Notes: generated by a model not told the origin, from the letters alone. Numbered from the stretch's first letter, positions 33,095 to 45,580 are shown. The stretch is 64,000 nt of DNA from Zingiber officinale (GCF_018446385.1 NC_056003.1:23681198-23745197), one strand, 5' to 3'. Made by a program: numbers and translations.

Positions 33095-34741
33095 TCAATG
33101 ATACCAGCAGATTGGAGATCTACACCTCCACCCATAGAGAGCCTCGTAAGGTGTCATGCCGATAGTGGCCTGATAGCTGTTGTTGTATGCAAATTCTGCT
33201 AAGCTCAGATATTTGCACCAACTTCCTTTGAAATCTAGGGCATATGCTCGGAGCATATCTTCGAGTACATGATTCACTCGCTCTGTTTGACCATCTGTCT
33301 GAGGATTTAAAGTTGTGCTGAACTTCAACTTCGTGCCCAATGCTGACTGTACACACTCCCAGAAGTGTGATGTGAACCTACTATCTCTGTCTGAAATAAT
33401 GGTTCGTGGGACTCCATGCAGTCTGACGATCTCCTTGAGATACAACTGAACTAGCTGTTCCATGGAGTAGGATATCCTGATAGCTAAGAAGTGGGCTGAT
33501 TTAGTCAATCTGTCGACTATTACCCAGATGGTATCAAAACCATTCGTGGTTCTGGGTAATCCCACTATGAAATCCATAGAAATGTCTTCCCACTTCCATT
33601 CTGGAATCTGAATAGGCTGCAAAACTCCTCCTGGTCTCTGATGTTCTGCTTTAACCCTCTGGCAGGTTAGGCAGGTGCTGACATATCGAGCGATGTCTCT
33701 CTTCATTCCGGGCCACCAAAAACGCTTCTTCAAGTCCTGGTACATTTTGGTGGAGCCTGGATGCATCGCATAGGGAGTCTTGTGAGCGTCATCTAAAATC
33801 TTCCTTCTGAGTTCCTCCTGATCTGGAACACATAATCTGTCACCAAAATACAACACCCCGCTAGCTGACGCTCTGAACTCTCCACTTTTTGTTTCTGCTA
33901 ATCCTTGCTTGATTTTCTGAATTTCAGGATCCTGTTCCTGAGCTGTCTGGATGTCACCAAGCAAGGTCGACTCTAAGGTCATAGTGGAGAGCTGTCTAAC
34001 TATGAGTTCGAGACCGAAGTCTGTGATCTCTTTCTGTAGGGGTGGTGACCTGGCTGCTAGAGATAATAAGGTAGCACTGGACTTTCTGCTAAGTGCATCT
34101 GCTACCCTATTGGCTTTCCCTGGGTGGTAGAGGATGTCTATATCGTAGTCCTTGACCAGCTCTAGCCATCTGCGCTGCCGCATATTCAGATCCTTCTGAG
34201 TGAAGAAGTACTTCAGACTCTGATGATCTGTATACACTCTGCACTGAGCTCCATACAAGTAATGTCTCCAAATTTTGAGAGCGAACACCACTGCTGCAAG
34301 CTCAAGGTCATGAGTAGGGTAATTCTTCTCATATTCCTTGAGTTGTCTGGAGGCGTAGGCGATTACCTTGCCATCTTGCATCAGCACTGCTCCTAGTCCC
34401 AACTTCGAGGCATCACTATATATATCAAAGCTGTCTGTATTTTCCGGTAGAGTCAGAATAGGTGCACTGGTCAATCTCCTCTTCAGCTCGCTGAAACTGT
34501 TCTCACAGTCCTCTGTCCACCGAAACTTTCTGTTCTTTCTGGTAAGAGCTGTCAGTGGGGAGGCTATCCTGGAGAAGTCCTCTACGAATTTTCTGTAATA
34601 ACCTGCTAGTCCCAAAAAGCTCCTGATCTCACTGGCGTTCTTGGGTCTTTTCCAGTTACTCACAACTTCTATTTTACTGGGGTCTACATGATACCATCCT
34701 TTGAGATGATGTGACCCAGGAAGGATACCTGATCTAACCAA
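33095..34741 (-). CDS. Gypsy RNase H and integrase, open frame of about 548 codons
   Basis: Begins in the frame after a 1 bp deletion near 34684-34700. RNase H landmarks: [16 protein letters not shown] (near 34430), [11 protein letters not shown], and [16 protein letters not shown] (near 34110). Integrase landmarks: the HHCC finger ([29 protein letters not shown]), then the D,D,E core with [18 protein letters not shown] and GQTERVNH, all three acidic residues present. Ends at TGA 33097-33095 where related elements continue. The first codons of the open frame (34741-34700) are out-of-frame RT sequence, so the listed start is not biological. Confidence 0.85.
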   Translation of the reverse strand: MVRSGILPGSHHLKGWYHVDPSKIEVVSNWKRPKNASEIRSFLGLAGYYRKFVEDFSRIASPLTALTRKNRKFRWTEDCENSFSELKRRLTSAPILTLPENTDSFDIYSDASKLGLGAVLMQDGKVIAYASRQLKEYEKNYPTHDLELAAVVFALKIWRHYLYGAQCRVYTDHQSLKYFFTQKDLNMRQRRWLELVKDYDIDILYHPGKANRVADALSRKSSATLLSLAARSPPLQKEITDFGLELIVRQLSTMTLESTLLGDIQTAQEQDPEIQKIKQGLAETKSGEFRASASGVLYFGDRLCVPDQEELRRKILDDAHKTPYAMHPGSTKMYQDLKKRFWWPGMKRDIARYVSTCLTCQRVKAEHQRPGGVLQPIQIPEWKWEDISMDFIVGLPRTTNGFDTIWVIVDRLTKSAHFLAIRISYSMEQLVQLYLKEIVRLHGVPRTIISDRDSRFTSHFWECVQSALGTKLKFSTTLNPQTDGQTERVNHVLEDMLRAYALDFKGSWCKYLSLAEFAYNNSYQATIGMTPYEALYGWRCRSPICWYH

Positions 34742-35583
34742 AATTCACATTTCGTGAACTTGGCGTACAGCTGGTTCTGCTGAAGGGTCTGCAATACTAT
34801 TTTCAGGTGCTCTGCGTGTTCTTCCTGAATTCCTGAATAGATAAGAATGTCATCGATAAACACTATAACAAATCTATCTAGGTAGTCCCTGAATACTCTG
34901 TTCATGAGGTCCATGAAAGTAGCTGGAGCATTTGTCACGCCAAAGGGCATGACTACGAACTCATAATGTCCATATCTAGTCCTGAATGCTGTCTTGGGTA
35001 TATCCCCTTCTTTAACTTTCACCTGATGATAACCTGATCTGATGTCTATTTTAGAGAACACTGCTGCTCCCTTTAGCTGGTCGAACAGGTCATCTATTCT
35101 GGGAAGAGGATACATGTTCTTGATCGTGACTTGGTTCAGCGCTCGGTAATCTATACACAGGCGCATGCTCCCGTCCTTCTTCTTCACGAACAATACAGGC
35201 GCTCCCCATGGTGAGTGACTAGGGCGTATGAAGCCTTTGTCAAGTAGCTCCTGTAATTGCTCATGAAGTTCCTTCAGTTCTGCTGGAGCCATGCGGTACG
35301 GTGCTTTGGAAATAAGATTTGTACCTGGAAGGAGCTCTATCTCAAATTCAATCTCCCTGTCTGGTGCTAGTCCTGGTAACTCTTTAGGGAAGACTGCTGG
35401 GTAGTCACATACGACTCGGACCTCTGCTAGCTGTCGGTCCTTGTCCTGACTGGTACTGACTATGTGTGCTAAAAATCCCGTACATCCTGAATCCATTAAT
35501 CTCTGTGCTTTCATAGCTGAGAGAAACTTTTTGGCTTTTCTCTTGGGTTCTCCGATGAGCTCGAACTGTGCTTCTGCTTCAGG
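34684..35583 (-). pseudogene. Gypsy reverse transcriptase
   Basis: Reads on in the gag frame after the TAA at 35586-35584. RT landmarks: [15 protein letters not shown], the fingers/palm block [48 protein letters not shown] and the catalytic FIDDILIYS (near 34850). It runs to [12 protein letters not shown], where one G is missing compared with the expected continuation; this shifts RNase H and integrase into another frame. Confidence 0.88.
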
Positions 35584-37161
35584 TTAGAATACGACTTTCT
35601 GTTTACGACACTCTATAGAAGCGCCGTATCTGATCAGGAAGTCCATTCCAAAGATGACATCATAGTCAGTCATATTTAGCACTATCAGATCACAAAAGAG
35701 TTCTCTGTCTGCTATAACGACTGGCACTGCTCTGAGCCAGTGCGTGGATGTCATAATTTCTCCTGAAGGTAGCGTCGTCAGAAACTGACTACTGAGTACC
35801 TCTAGAGGTATTGCTAACTTCTTGGCAAATGCCCTGGATATATATGAATGGGTTGCCCCAGTATCGAATAAGACAGTTGTACTTTGCTGTAAAATACTAA
35901 TCTGACCTGTAACAACTGTCGAGGCATTTGCTACGTCCTCTCTGGTCAGTGAGTAGATCCTCGCATTTGTCATAGCTGGAGGGGCTTCTAGTCTGCCCTG
36001 ACTGATCTGTGGACCATCTAAAGCGGCCTGCATCTGATGTAACTGAGCTGGCTGGCCTCCATACTGAATCGGCTGTGGTGGAGGAAGAATAGTTTTGTTC
36101 GGGCACTGCTTAGCCATATGTCCTTCTTGTCCACATTCAAAGCATCCTCGTGTGCCCTTGCGACAAACTCCTGGGTGAAATTTCCCACAAGTAACACACT
36201 TTGGATAGCTAGGCTGTTTGCTGGCTGGTCCTCCCTTTGGGTAACTCCCTGGTTTACGCTTGTTGCTGGAGTTCCCTTTCCAGTTAGAGCTGTGGCCCTG
36301 TTGTTTCTGGGTACTTGAGCCTTCTTGACCTTTGGATTCTGAGAGGACTTGCTTCTGCTGCTTAATATTATTCTGGTAGTGCTCGGTGGTCAGAGCACTG
36401 TTGACTAGTTCTTTGGTGGTTTGCGGCCTATGAACGCCGCCAGCCACATTCATTTCTATTTCCGGCTTCAGCATCTTGAGCATCAACCGGATTCGTTCTT
36501 TTTCTGTGCTGACTAGTTCAGGGCATAGGCGAGCCAATCTGTTGAATTTCTTCACGGCTTCCTCCACTGAAAGGTTGCCCTGGCAAAACTCAGTGAACTC
36601 GTCGTAGTGACGGTTCGTGACCCGCATGTGAAAGAACTCCTCGAAGAATTCCTTCTCGAAGTCAGCCCATGTCATCTGGTTCACTGGGCGCTTCGCCCTA
36701 ATTCTCTCCCACCACATGCGTGCATCTCCTGTCAGACAGAAGGAGGCGCACTTCACATTCTCATGTTCTGGCCAGTCCAGAAGCTCCATCGTACTCTCCA
36801 ATGTTTTGAACCAGGCTTGAGCATCCCATGGTTCACTGGTGCCTGAGAAATTCTCTGGCTTGACTCTCTGCCACTGGATCAGATAGGCTTCTCTTTTTGC
36901 CTCTGTTGCTGGGGCCACTAGTGCTGTAGGCTGGACTGGTGGAACCTCTAAGACTACTGGTGTTGCTAAGTTTGGTTCCGGGGTGACTGTGGGAGTATTC
37001 TGCTGATTAGCCTTTAAGGTGGCTATCTCCTGTTGCTGTTCAGCTAACTGCTGCTGTAACTAAGCCACTAATGCTGTCAGGTCTGGGGGAGGCACTGCAC
37101 TGTCTGCCTCATGCTGGGGCTCAGTTGCTGGTGCTCTTCTAGCTGGGCGTCCTCGTGTCAT
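35584..37161 (-). pseudogene. Gypsy gag and protease
   Basis: The ATG at 37161 begins MTRGRPARRAP. A TAG at 37062-37060 (codon 34, in a Gln-rich run, so a likely CAG-to-TAG change) interrupts it, and the frame is open again to 35584. Gag core landmarks: PENFSGTSEPWDAQAWF and NVKCASFCLTGDARMWW. A zinc knuckle CX2CX4HX4C (CFECGQEGHMAKQC) lies near 36140-36100. Protease active site DTGATHSYIS near 35868, and DVIFGMDFL near 35660. The TAA at 35586-35584 stands where relatives read on into RT. The frame is otherwise well preserved. Confidence 0.9.
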
Positions 37162-37358
37162 TTCTAAAGACATAGAGAACATACATAACTAAAGCATCAT
37201 GTTTATATAATTACCATCACTATCATGTTAGGTACTATCATCAATCAACATGCTACAGTATCTATAAACATGAAAGAAAGAACATAATAAAGTGAGAGGT
37301 ATTCTTACTTGGAAGCTGCAGGTTCAATGCTGATGTGTGTGTAGGAAGTATGGAAACT

Positions 37359-37370
37359 GCTCTGATACCA
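37359..37370 (-). other. Primer-binding site of the intact Gypsy element
   Basis: The minus strand reads TGGTATCAGAGC, three bases from the 5' LTR end at 37374. Confidence 0.9.
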
Positions 37371-37373
37371 CTC

Positions 37374-39627
37374 TGTAACGACCCGCCTTCTACTAACTAA
37401 GATGTAAGGCCGGACCGTCACATTATGCTGTGCTAACTATTCCATGACCATCATTAAATCTAAGTGCAGAAGCTGTACTAATCGAATTTTTGCTAAACTA
37501 TTGTCATTTCTTTGTTCTATACGTGCTAGGGGGTGTAATCTAAGCTATTCATAATGTAATTTACATCCCTCATGGTCAAGGAGCTGAACTAGAGGTTTCC
37601 CAACTGATTTCAGCCCTCCCAATCGATCCACAGATCGATTAGAATGGTCGAATCGATCCGGTGATCGATTCAGAAGGCTACTGTATGCGGGACTCAGGTT
37701 GGATTGATCCAGTGATCGATCCAGCACGCTACTATGCTCGGGGCGATATTTTGGATCGATCGGCTGATCGATCCAGGCTAACCAATCGATCCAGTGATCG
37801 ATCTCGGAGCTCTCTGTTCGCGACGAAACTAGGCTGGATCGATCGGCTGATCGATCCAGGCGCAGTCTGTTCGCGGAACAACTGCCAATCGATCCATTGA
37901 TCAATTGAGGACCCCCAATCGATCCACCGATCGATTGGGGTTTCTGATTATGCAGCTAAGCTCTGATTTCAGAATTTGTTCGTGCAAAAATTCCTCATAT
38001 CAATTCTAAACTAAATGCAAAATATTCTAACATCACACAAATAGTGTTCTAAGCAGGATAGGGTGCATGATTAACTAATTCATAGCAATTAACATACTAA
38101 GGTGCAAACTAATAAAATGTTAAAAGGTTTTAGTGCTTAAAACAAACTTGCTGAAAATCTCTAAGATCTTTATTCCAAGTTCCATCCACACACATCTTCA
38201 TCGCATTGTCCTCCAGCCTCCGCTAGTCCATCTTTCCTTTACCTTTATCTGCAGTATAAGGAAAATGCATCTGTAAGCTTGAGAGCTTAGTAAAAAACCA
38301 TCTACCTCACTAAAACATGCACGCGATGCGATTTATGATTTGAAAATATGTGGTTTGCAATACATATTGAACAGGTGAGAGCATGTCATGGTATCATACA
38401 ACATAGAACCCAAATCTAATCATAGAACTATCACATGTATCAATAAGGAGAGCTAAACTGAAGCATGATCTGAGCTAAAATCAAACTAAGCTAGAACTGA
38501 ATTTAAACTGTATTCATGACTGATTTGTGAGTTTTGAAAACTACTTCTCATAATAGATTAAAATACATAATCAAACTGCTGATGGGCCTGGCAACTGTAC
38601 GTGTTATGCGCGCATCCCTAACTAGACCCGGGTTTGCAAGTCCCGAATTTAGTAGGGTTACTAGGTTATCTGAACCTAGGGACGACTATGGGAGTCCAGC
38701 CCAATGGATATCTAATCGAGTACAGTGCCACTGAGAAAGTAAAATACTGAACATAAGCTAATAACTATTGCCTTGCTTTTACTAGGTTGTCTAAACCCAT
38801 AACTAGGTTATCTGAACCTAGAGGCGACTGTGGGAGCCCACCCGTTAGACATCTAGTTCATAATAACTGTAGCAAGACTAAATAAGCTGTAAAATGCTTC
38901 TATTACATTTATCTAGGCTACTAAAATGCCTAAGTTGCATTTTAACTGTGCTATTAATTTGATCGAACACTTGGCATGCGCTAGTTCGCATCCTTTGTGT
39001 CGAATAACTGCATATAGCTAACTAAAAGCATACAATCATCCGAAAAGCTACTTATACTACAGGTGAGGGGTTTCTTACCTCATGCTCAAATTTTCATACA
39101 AATCTAAACGCTAGGTTCCCCGGAGAAGAGATCTCTTCGACAATCTTCACGCGTCTATGCGTTCTTCTCGCGGAGAGGAGCGTCCTCGTATCCTTGATGT
39201 TGCCGGGAGGTGCTCCTATGACCCTAGAGATGAAACCCTAGGCTTCCTTGAGCTTGTGCGCCGAGAGGGTGAAGAGGAGAGGGTTCGGTGGTGAGGGTTT
39301 GAGGGAAAGGAAAAGTTACGTTAAAATAACTCTTCACCTATTAATTCCCTATTTATATTAAGTGGGTAATTCCGTCCAACTCTAATATAAATTTAATTGT
39401 TCCCCTTTCCTTTCAGCACGGCCCTGTTGGGTTCACCTGGTTACTAAGGTTCACCATAAGTCGTAGAACCCAATAGGTCTCGGGTTCAATTCCCGCCTAG
39501 ACCATTTTACGATTATATTTATTTTTGCTACTTTCCGCTACTCTAAAAATTCCATAAAAATATTCTAAAATTCCAGAAAAATCATAGAATATTTCTAAAA
39601 TAATTTTGAGAATTTTCGGGCGTTACA
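37374..39627 (-). repeat. 5' LTR of the intact Gypsy element
   Basis: 2254 bp. TATA on the minus strand at 39350-39357. Hairpin array at 37618-37938. A strong donor-like GAG|GTAAGAAA lies at about 39079-39071 in the predicted leader. Confidence 0.93.
39350..39357 (-). promoter_or_regulatory. TATA box of the Gypsy 5' LTR
   Basis: TATAAATA on the minus strand, conserved in the 3' LTR at 32222-32229. It predicts a U3 of only about 300 bp and a very long R-U5/leader. Confidence 0.65.
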
Positions 39628-41938
39628 ATTATAACAAGTATAGTTAACAAAATTCGATAAGCAATTGCAACATTTGGATAACAATCTACACCTTGAACAA
39701 ATTCAAGAATATCAATTGTAGACATTATCATATTTGGTAAAGTCGTTTGTAATATTTTTAATTTAGTAAATAAATCATCTAACTCAACATCTGATGAGTT
39801 GTCATGAGTTAGAGTAGATTTTAAATTGACATAATATTTTCTTAATTTATCATCATTCAAAGTTCTTAATGTTTTTGAATCAAATAAAAAACCAAATATA
39901 TTTTCAAAGGTTTTCATTTGCTCGAATCTACATTTTAAAGAAGCAATTGTCATGTCCACAATAACAATAAAATAATCAATTCTAAAAGACTCTTCTAATG
40001 ATAGTGAAACTTCATCATCTTCTCTTTCATTAAATTGTCTTTTCCTAAAAATACGGCGGTTTGTTGTAAATATTGGATCTATATTCATATCTAATGCAAG
40101 ACTCTTAGCAATAGTCAAACTTACAATATAACCATCATTCCTATACTTTTCAAAAAATGAGATTACACCTTCTAATCGTTTAATGGCAGAGTCAATGCAC
40201 ATAGATTTTGATTGTAATTTCTTACTCACCATATTTATAGAAAATAAGATATCATACCAAATGACCATACCAAGTAAAAATTCAAATTTTTTGATTGAAT
40301 TAGCTAAACTTTCAGCTTTACTTATTGACTTTACATCATCACAAATATTATTTAATTCAAGTAAAGCTACTCTCACTTCCACAATTTGAAATCTAATAGC
40401 TTGAACACTTTTAATATGACTTTCCCAACGAGTATTCGACAAAGATTTGATGGTTAATCCCTTCACATTATTAAGTAAAATTTTCCATCTCTTAGGAGAA
40501 CTTAAAAATAATGTATATATGCATTGCACTACTTCAAAAAAAGAAACAGCTTGAACACAAGAATGTGTCATATAACTAAGAGTTAGATTAAGGCTATGAC
40601 AAGCACATGACATATACAACGCTCTTGGATTTATTTCAAGTAACCTCTTTTGAACTCCTTAGTGTTTTCCTTTCATATTGGAACCATTATCATAACCTTG
40701 ACCTATAATATTTTCAATACTAAGATCAAGTGATTTTAACACATTTTGTAATTCATTAAAAAGTCCTAAACCTGATGTATCATCTACTTTTAGAAACTCT
40801 AAAAAGTACTCCTCTATTTTCACTTTATTACCTGACATATTAATACATTGTACTATAAAAGTCATTTGTTCTTGATGACTTATATCTGGGGTACAATAAA
40901 GAATTATTGAAAAATAGTTTACTTCTTTAATTTTATTAATGATAATACTTTTAACATTATTAGCTAAAATAGAAATCAACTCATTCTGAATTTTATGACC
41001 TAGGTAATGATAATGAATTTCATTACTTTGAATACATCTAATATGATCTTGCATCACATAATCAAATCCAACAATCATTTCAATCAACCCCCAAAAATTT
41101 TCATTATTGTCTTGATAAAGTTTTTCATTAGATCCTCGAAAAGTCAAACAACGTTTAGAAAAACATTTTACAGTTACTATTATTCTTGTTATAACTTGTC
41201 TCCAATGCTCTTTTTCTTTGGAAATTTCTCGTTGTAGGTCTTCATCAATTGTTAGATTTTTATCTAATCGCATTTTTAATTCATTCCAAGTGTTCATGTT
41301 AGTTATATGTTCAATAGTATTTTCATGTTCTTTAAGTCGTTCACTAAGATGTTTCCAATATCTAAATTCATCCTTTGCTAGTGAACTTCTATTGTTTTCA
41401 GATTTAATCAACTTGCAACAAAAGCAATAACTTTATCCACATATTTACTATAAACCAACCACTTTCGGTCTCTTAGTTCTCCATTACTTAAATGTCTAGA
41501 ATAATGAGCACAAGAAAAATGCCTAGAAGTGTCGTCCAAAGGATATGCAATATTCATTTCTTTTATAGGCTCTTTTTCAACTAAAATATCATGTGTATTG
41601 TTATCAAGATTATCCCAATTTATTATATTATATATATCAAGTGGAAAAATAAATTGTTCATCAATGTCAATATTCTCATTATCTACCCTATTTAAAACAT
41701 TTTCATGCTCACTCAAAATTTCCCTTTCTTCATTAACATCGTGAATCTCATTACACTCATCTACATCATTCACAATCATAGTTGAATTTTGTGGATTTCC
41801 ATGAGAATTTTTAATAAAAAATTTATTAATAGCACCTCTTTGTGATTCAGTCAATTGTTCTAGTTTTTTTTTCTTTTTTTTCCTTTTCTCACATCCAGAA
41901 AATTTTTTTTGGCAACATATTATAATATATAAAACCAC

Positions 41939-43990
41939 AAGAATTACAAAAAAAATAGATAATTCAAATTATTTCACTAGTAAAGGAATAATAGCACCTG
42001 GAATATGATAGTTTTCAATATTAATGGAAATATCCTAGGTCGTTAAGTTAAACATCTCATCAGACAACACCTGTTAAAAGAAAAATAAATCATTATCAAA
42101 TTAAAACTAATTAGTAAAATTATGATACTTAAAGAAACAACAATATTAATTATAACAACACAAGTTCAAGTGCATAAGTTCAAACAGAGTAAGCACTTTA
42201 GAGGTTTCTTGAACTAAGAGTATAAAAAACATTATGAATTTCTATTTCTCATAGAGTAAGTACTCAAGTGCTATAATTCTCTAAGATCTATAATCTAAGG
42301 GCTTCGATCATAAGTCCTTTGGCAATTTTCTTTTCTTATTTTTGTAGGATTATTGATAGTTTATTTGATACTGACTAAAGGGATGGCTCATTCATCTAAT
42401 TTGAAATTTCTTACCAACACATTAATAAAGAAATGACTAATTATTTAGGGTGTGGATATGTGTTCGTATATCTCAACTATATCAATTATGCAATAAAAGT
42501 AAACATCAAAAGGAGGTGACTGTTAAGGTCTAGATTGACACTGTACTTTTGTTATGTATAAGCTATATAGAGAGAGAGGAAAAAAATTCATTTTGCCCTT
42601 ATAGTTTACTACTTTTTTTGAATGCCTCTATAGTTTTTGAATCATCATTTTACCCCATAGTTTCAATCTGTTGTCGAGATATCCCTATCCAGTTAAATCT
42701 TAGCCTATTGATTATCTTTCCATGATCTCCGTGATGTAAGCAGATTTACAAATCAACTTGCGCCTTAAGACTTCAAAGTTCAAACAATTTGGAGTTATAA
42801 ATACATGGTACAACTTTTATGGAAGTCAGAAACCTAATAAAAAAAAAGTCCATTTCATCTTAAATTTTTGTCACAAATCAACTAGCAGCTACTTTGTGCT
42901 ACTAAGGTCACAAGTTCTAAGGTCAACACGCGATCAAAATTACAAGGGATAAACCATGATCCAAAAACTCTGCATCATTTAAAGAAAGGTGGCAGAGAGG
43001 TCTCTTCTACAACAATAATTTTTTTTCATAAAAATAACTCTTTTTGAGTCGGTTCCAAATCCATTATCAGTCTACGAGAAGGGCATGCAACCCGTTTTTC
43101 TATTTGATTTTTTTTCACATATGAATAAATTCTCTCAAGACACAATCTTATATATCATTGACAAGGGCATGCACACATGCATTAAAAGAAGCGTGTGACA
43201 ACGTAAAGACAAGAAAAGAAATTTTCATACTAAAAATAAAAATAAAAAAGAGAAGAAAGGCTGAATTATGAGTTAAATACACATGCTACAACAAACAATT
43301 AAAATTTCCATAGATGACTAATTAAATCATTATCAAATTGAAACTAATTAGTAAAATTATTAAGAAATAGCAATTCTTCAAGTGAGTAACAAAAAACAGC
43401 ACCTTAGCTAGCAAAAAACCACTGAGGCTTACACGGTCACAACCAGCCACCAAACACTACTGAACGAACAAAATTCTCCTGCAAACAATCAAATCTAACA
43501 AAAAATTTGAGAGCAATTTTTCACAACGAATCAACGATAATAGACAACCAAAGCTCAAATTCACAATGAAAATTCTAATTCAATGGGTTGTATTTATCAT
43601 CTCTGTGGATACAAAAATAACGATAAAAAAATCTTGAGAAGTGATAGAGATGCGAAAGAAGAAGAAGAGATGCGACAGAATCACAAAAATAGTCGTTGAA
43701 GAGCCGAAAAAAGAAGAAGAGATGCGACAGGGACAGAGAATTTCAAATAGAAAGGGAGGAGAAGACATATCTTGAGTCCTTCTCTTTCTCGTAGGCGCAA
43801 ATGCAGGCGGGAGGCGACATCGCGACGGGCGCCACAACGAGTTTTCCATCGCGCACAGGCGGCAGAAGTAATTTTTTACCCTAAATCTATTTTCATTCCT
43901 GCACTATAACTATTAAACATAATATTAAAAAAAAAATTTGGACCCCCTCAAAATCTAGGCCTAGGGCCATCGTCCAGAATTACCCTCCTC
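41939..43990 (-). other. 5' region of hAT-2, no gene recognised
   Basis: AT-rich DNA upstream of the transposase. It has a GC-rich island near 43780-43860 that could be promoter or a non-coding first exon on the minus strand. Next to the right end there is the hAT-typical gggccc/aaaatctaggcctaggg motif at 43950-43975. Nothing else can be supported. Confidence 0.5.
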
Positions 43991-44012
43991 CAGGGCCGGG
44001 CCTGGATAGAGA

Positions 44013-44502
44013 TGAGAATGATAAAAATAAAAATAAAAATTAAAAATTAAAAGAGGTGTAAATGATTGATCGAGTAACAAATAATAGATGAATAGGATGA
44101 TGAGAAATCAAATGGAAAAAACAGAAGTATAATTTGGAATTGGAACGATCAAAACAGAAGTAGTCTTTGTGTTTATAGCTGTAGCAAAAAAAAATACATC
44201 GGTGTGACTTGAATTCTAACTTATTTGAATTGAAGGATGTACAAAGGAAAAACAAGTCTAACTAAAAGTTCATAAGAAGTTATAATGGAGTACTCTATTA
44301 TAAAGAATATTATAAGGACACTTTATGATACAATTTTCATGGGCAACCGATTAATAAAAAATAGTATTGTAAAAAATATATATATAGTCAAAATTTGAGA
44401 GACATATAAGAGTGAGTCAAAAATAGATTTAATAACATGTTGATTTTTACACTCAACTCTATTATTTTATTTTGGAGCGAAAATACATGATAATCAATGA
44501 TG
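44013..44502. other. AT-rich spacer, nothing recognised
   Basis: Between hAT-2 and the solo LTR. No ORF, repeat or structural feature that I can support. Confidence 0.6.
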
Positions 44503-44913
44503 TATATTGATCCGGCGGTAAGGACGAGGGACTCCCTTTGAAGGGAGTCAACGTCACGTGGAAGTCAAAAGAACAAACGGCCGATCGGAGAAGGGGGGAA
44601 CGGTCGGCCGAACGCGGTCTAAGGGGAATCAAAAACAACCTGACGAGGGAGTCGGGTCTCCGACGCTCATGGGGAACAGGGTCGCCGGGATGATCGGGTA
44701 GCCCGCTTGGCCGAGGCAGAAAGCAGCAATACTGTGAACAGTCAACAGAGCACATGACCGGGAATCTCCCGAGCGGACCAGCACCTACGACCGGCCGGAC
44801 GTGAGGGGACTGCCAACCGGCCGGACGCTCGGCACGGGGTAAGAAGAGACAAAAGGACAAGGGAACATCTTCTGACAGCGGGTATGTTCAATGACCAGGC
44901 CATACACAGGATC

Positions 44914-45419
44914 TAGGGGTGTAATCGAGCCGAGCCGAGCCGAACTCTTGGATGTTTGAGTTTGGCTTGTTTATAATCGAGCCAAGCTCGAGCTTTATTT
45001 AACGAATATATTCATGGCTCACGAGCATATTCGAGCTTTTATCGAGCCTAAACGAGCTTAATAAATATAAATTATAAATTTAAATATTCATTAAAAACTA
45101 AATTATATATTTTAAAAAAATTATAATATTCTTGTTAAAATTTATAATTTTATTCTAATAAATAAATTTAATATATTTGTCTATGTTTTTCATAAGTAGA
45201 GTGTAAAATCTATAAATTTAATATCAAAACTATTATTTTTTTTATTTAAAAGTTGATTTATGAGCTTAACGAACATGTTCACGAGCTAATGAGTCGAATA
45301 TTGAGAAGCTTGAGCTTGGTTTGTTTATCTTAACGAGCCTCATTAAACGAGCTCAAACGAGCTTTTATCGAATCGAGCTTCGAATAGCTCACGAGCGGCT
45401 TGGTTCATTTACACCCCTA
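44914..45419 (-). mobile_element. hAT MITE, copy 2 (506 bp), opposite orientation
   Basis: Same family as 25107-25610 but reversed. Ends TAGGGGTGTAA and TTACACCCCTA, perfect 8 bp duplication acaggatc (44906-44913 and 45420-45427). Confidence 0.95.
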
Positions 45420-45570
45420 ACAGGATCTTACGACAGAAGGTTCCGCTATCCCATTACTCGGACTGTAGCAGTATGGTGTCAGGCAAGCTCCTCTGACAAG
45501 CCCATACTGAGGTATGGTAAGAGGACACGTATTCGCCTCGGTATGTGTGCATGAGCTTCTCCCTGGTTCT

Positions 45571-45580
45571 ATATAAGGGT
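45571..45580 (+). promoter_or_regulatory. TATA box of the solo LTR
   Basis: CTATATAAGG followed by a short leader up to the U5-like block. The MITE lies upstream of it, in U3. Confidence 0.55.

Larger units (their letters stand above)
30344..39627 (-). mobile_element. Nearly intact Tekay/Del-type Gypsy retrotransposon
   Basis: A 9284 bp chromovirus-type element with both LTRs (30344-32498 and 37374-39627), PBS, PPT, gag, protease, RT, RNase H, integrase and a chromodomain-like end. Flanked by the perfect 5 bp duplication attat (30339-30343 and 39628-39632). The LTRs are very similar base for base apart from indels, including an extra block of about 95 bp at 38327-38425 in the 5' LTR, so the insertion looks fairly young. 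Three in-frame stops and one 1 bp deletion disable the polyprotein. Confidence 0.95.
30149..41938 (-). pseudogene. hAT transposase, TTF-type zinc-finger / DUF4371 family (hAT-2)
   Basis: Coding pieces are 41938-41408, 41411-40659, 40658-39628 and, beyond the Gypsy insertion, 30343-30149. The first has a lysine-rich start and the TTF-type block YPLDDTSRHFSCAHYSRHL. The second carries the DUF4371-type core ([28 protein letters not shown]). The third continues with ALYMSCACHSLNL and DSFRIDYF-like regions. The last is the dimerisation end ASAERSFSKLKLLKTYMRS and RLNG-like LNGLAIL. A frameshift near 41410 and a stop at about 40660 (a likely C-to-T change) break it in addition to the insertion. The frame continues exactly across the insertion site. 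Confidence 0.88.
30069..44004 (-). mobile_element. hAT-superfamily transposon hAT-2, split by a Gypsy insertion
   Basis: The ends TAGCCCCGGTCCT (30069) and the complement of CAGGCCCGGCCCT (ending 44004) are imperfect inverted repeats. The flanks share gatagaga (30061-30068 and 44005-44012). Removing the 9.3 kb Gypsy insertion leaves about 4.6 kb, a normal autonomous hAT size. The transposase lies on the minus strand. The stretch 41940-43990 is its 5' region, with no ORF I can support. Confidence 0.85.
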
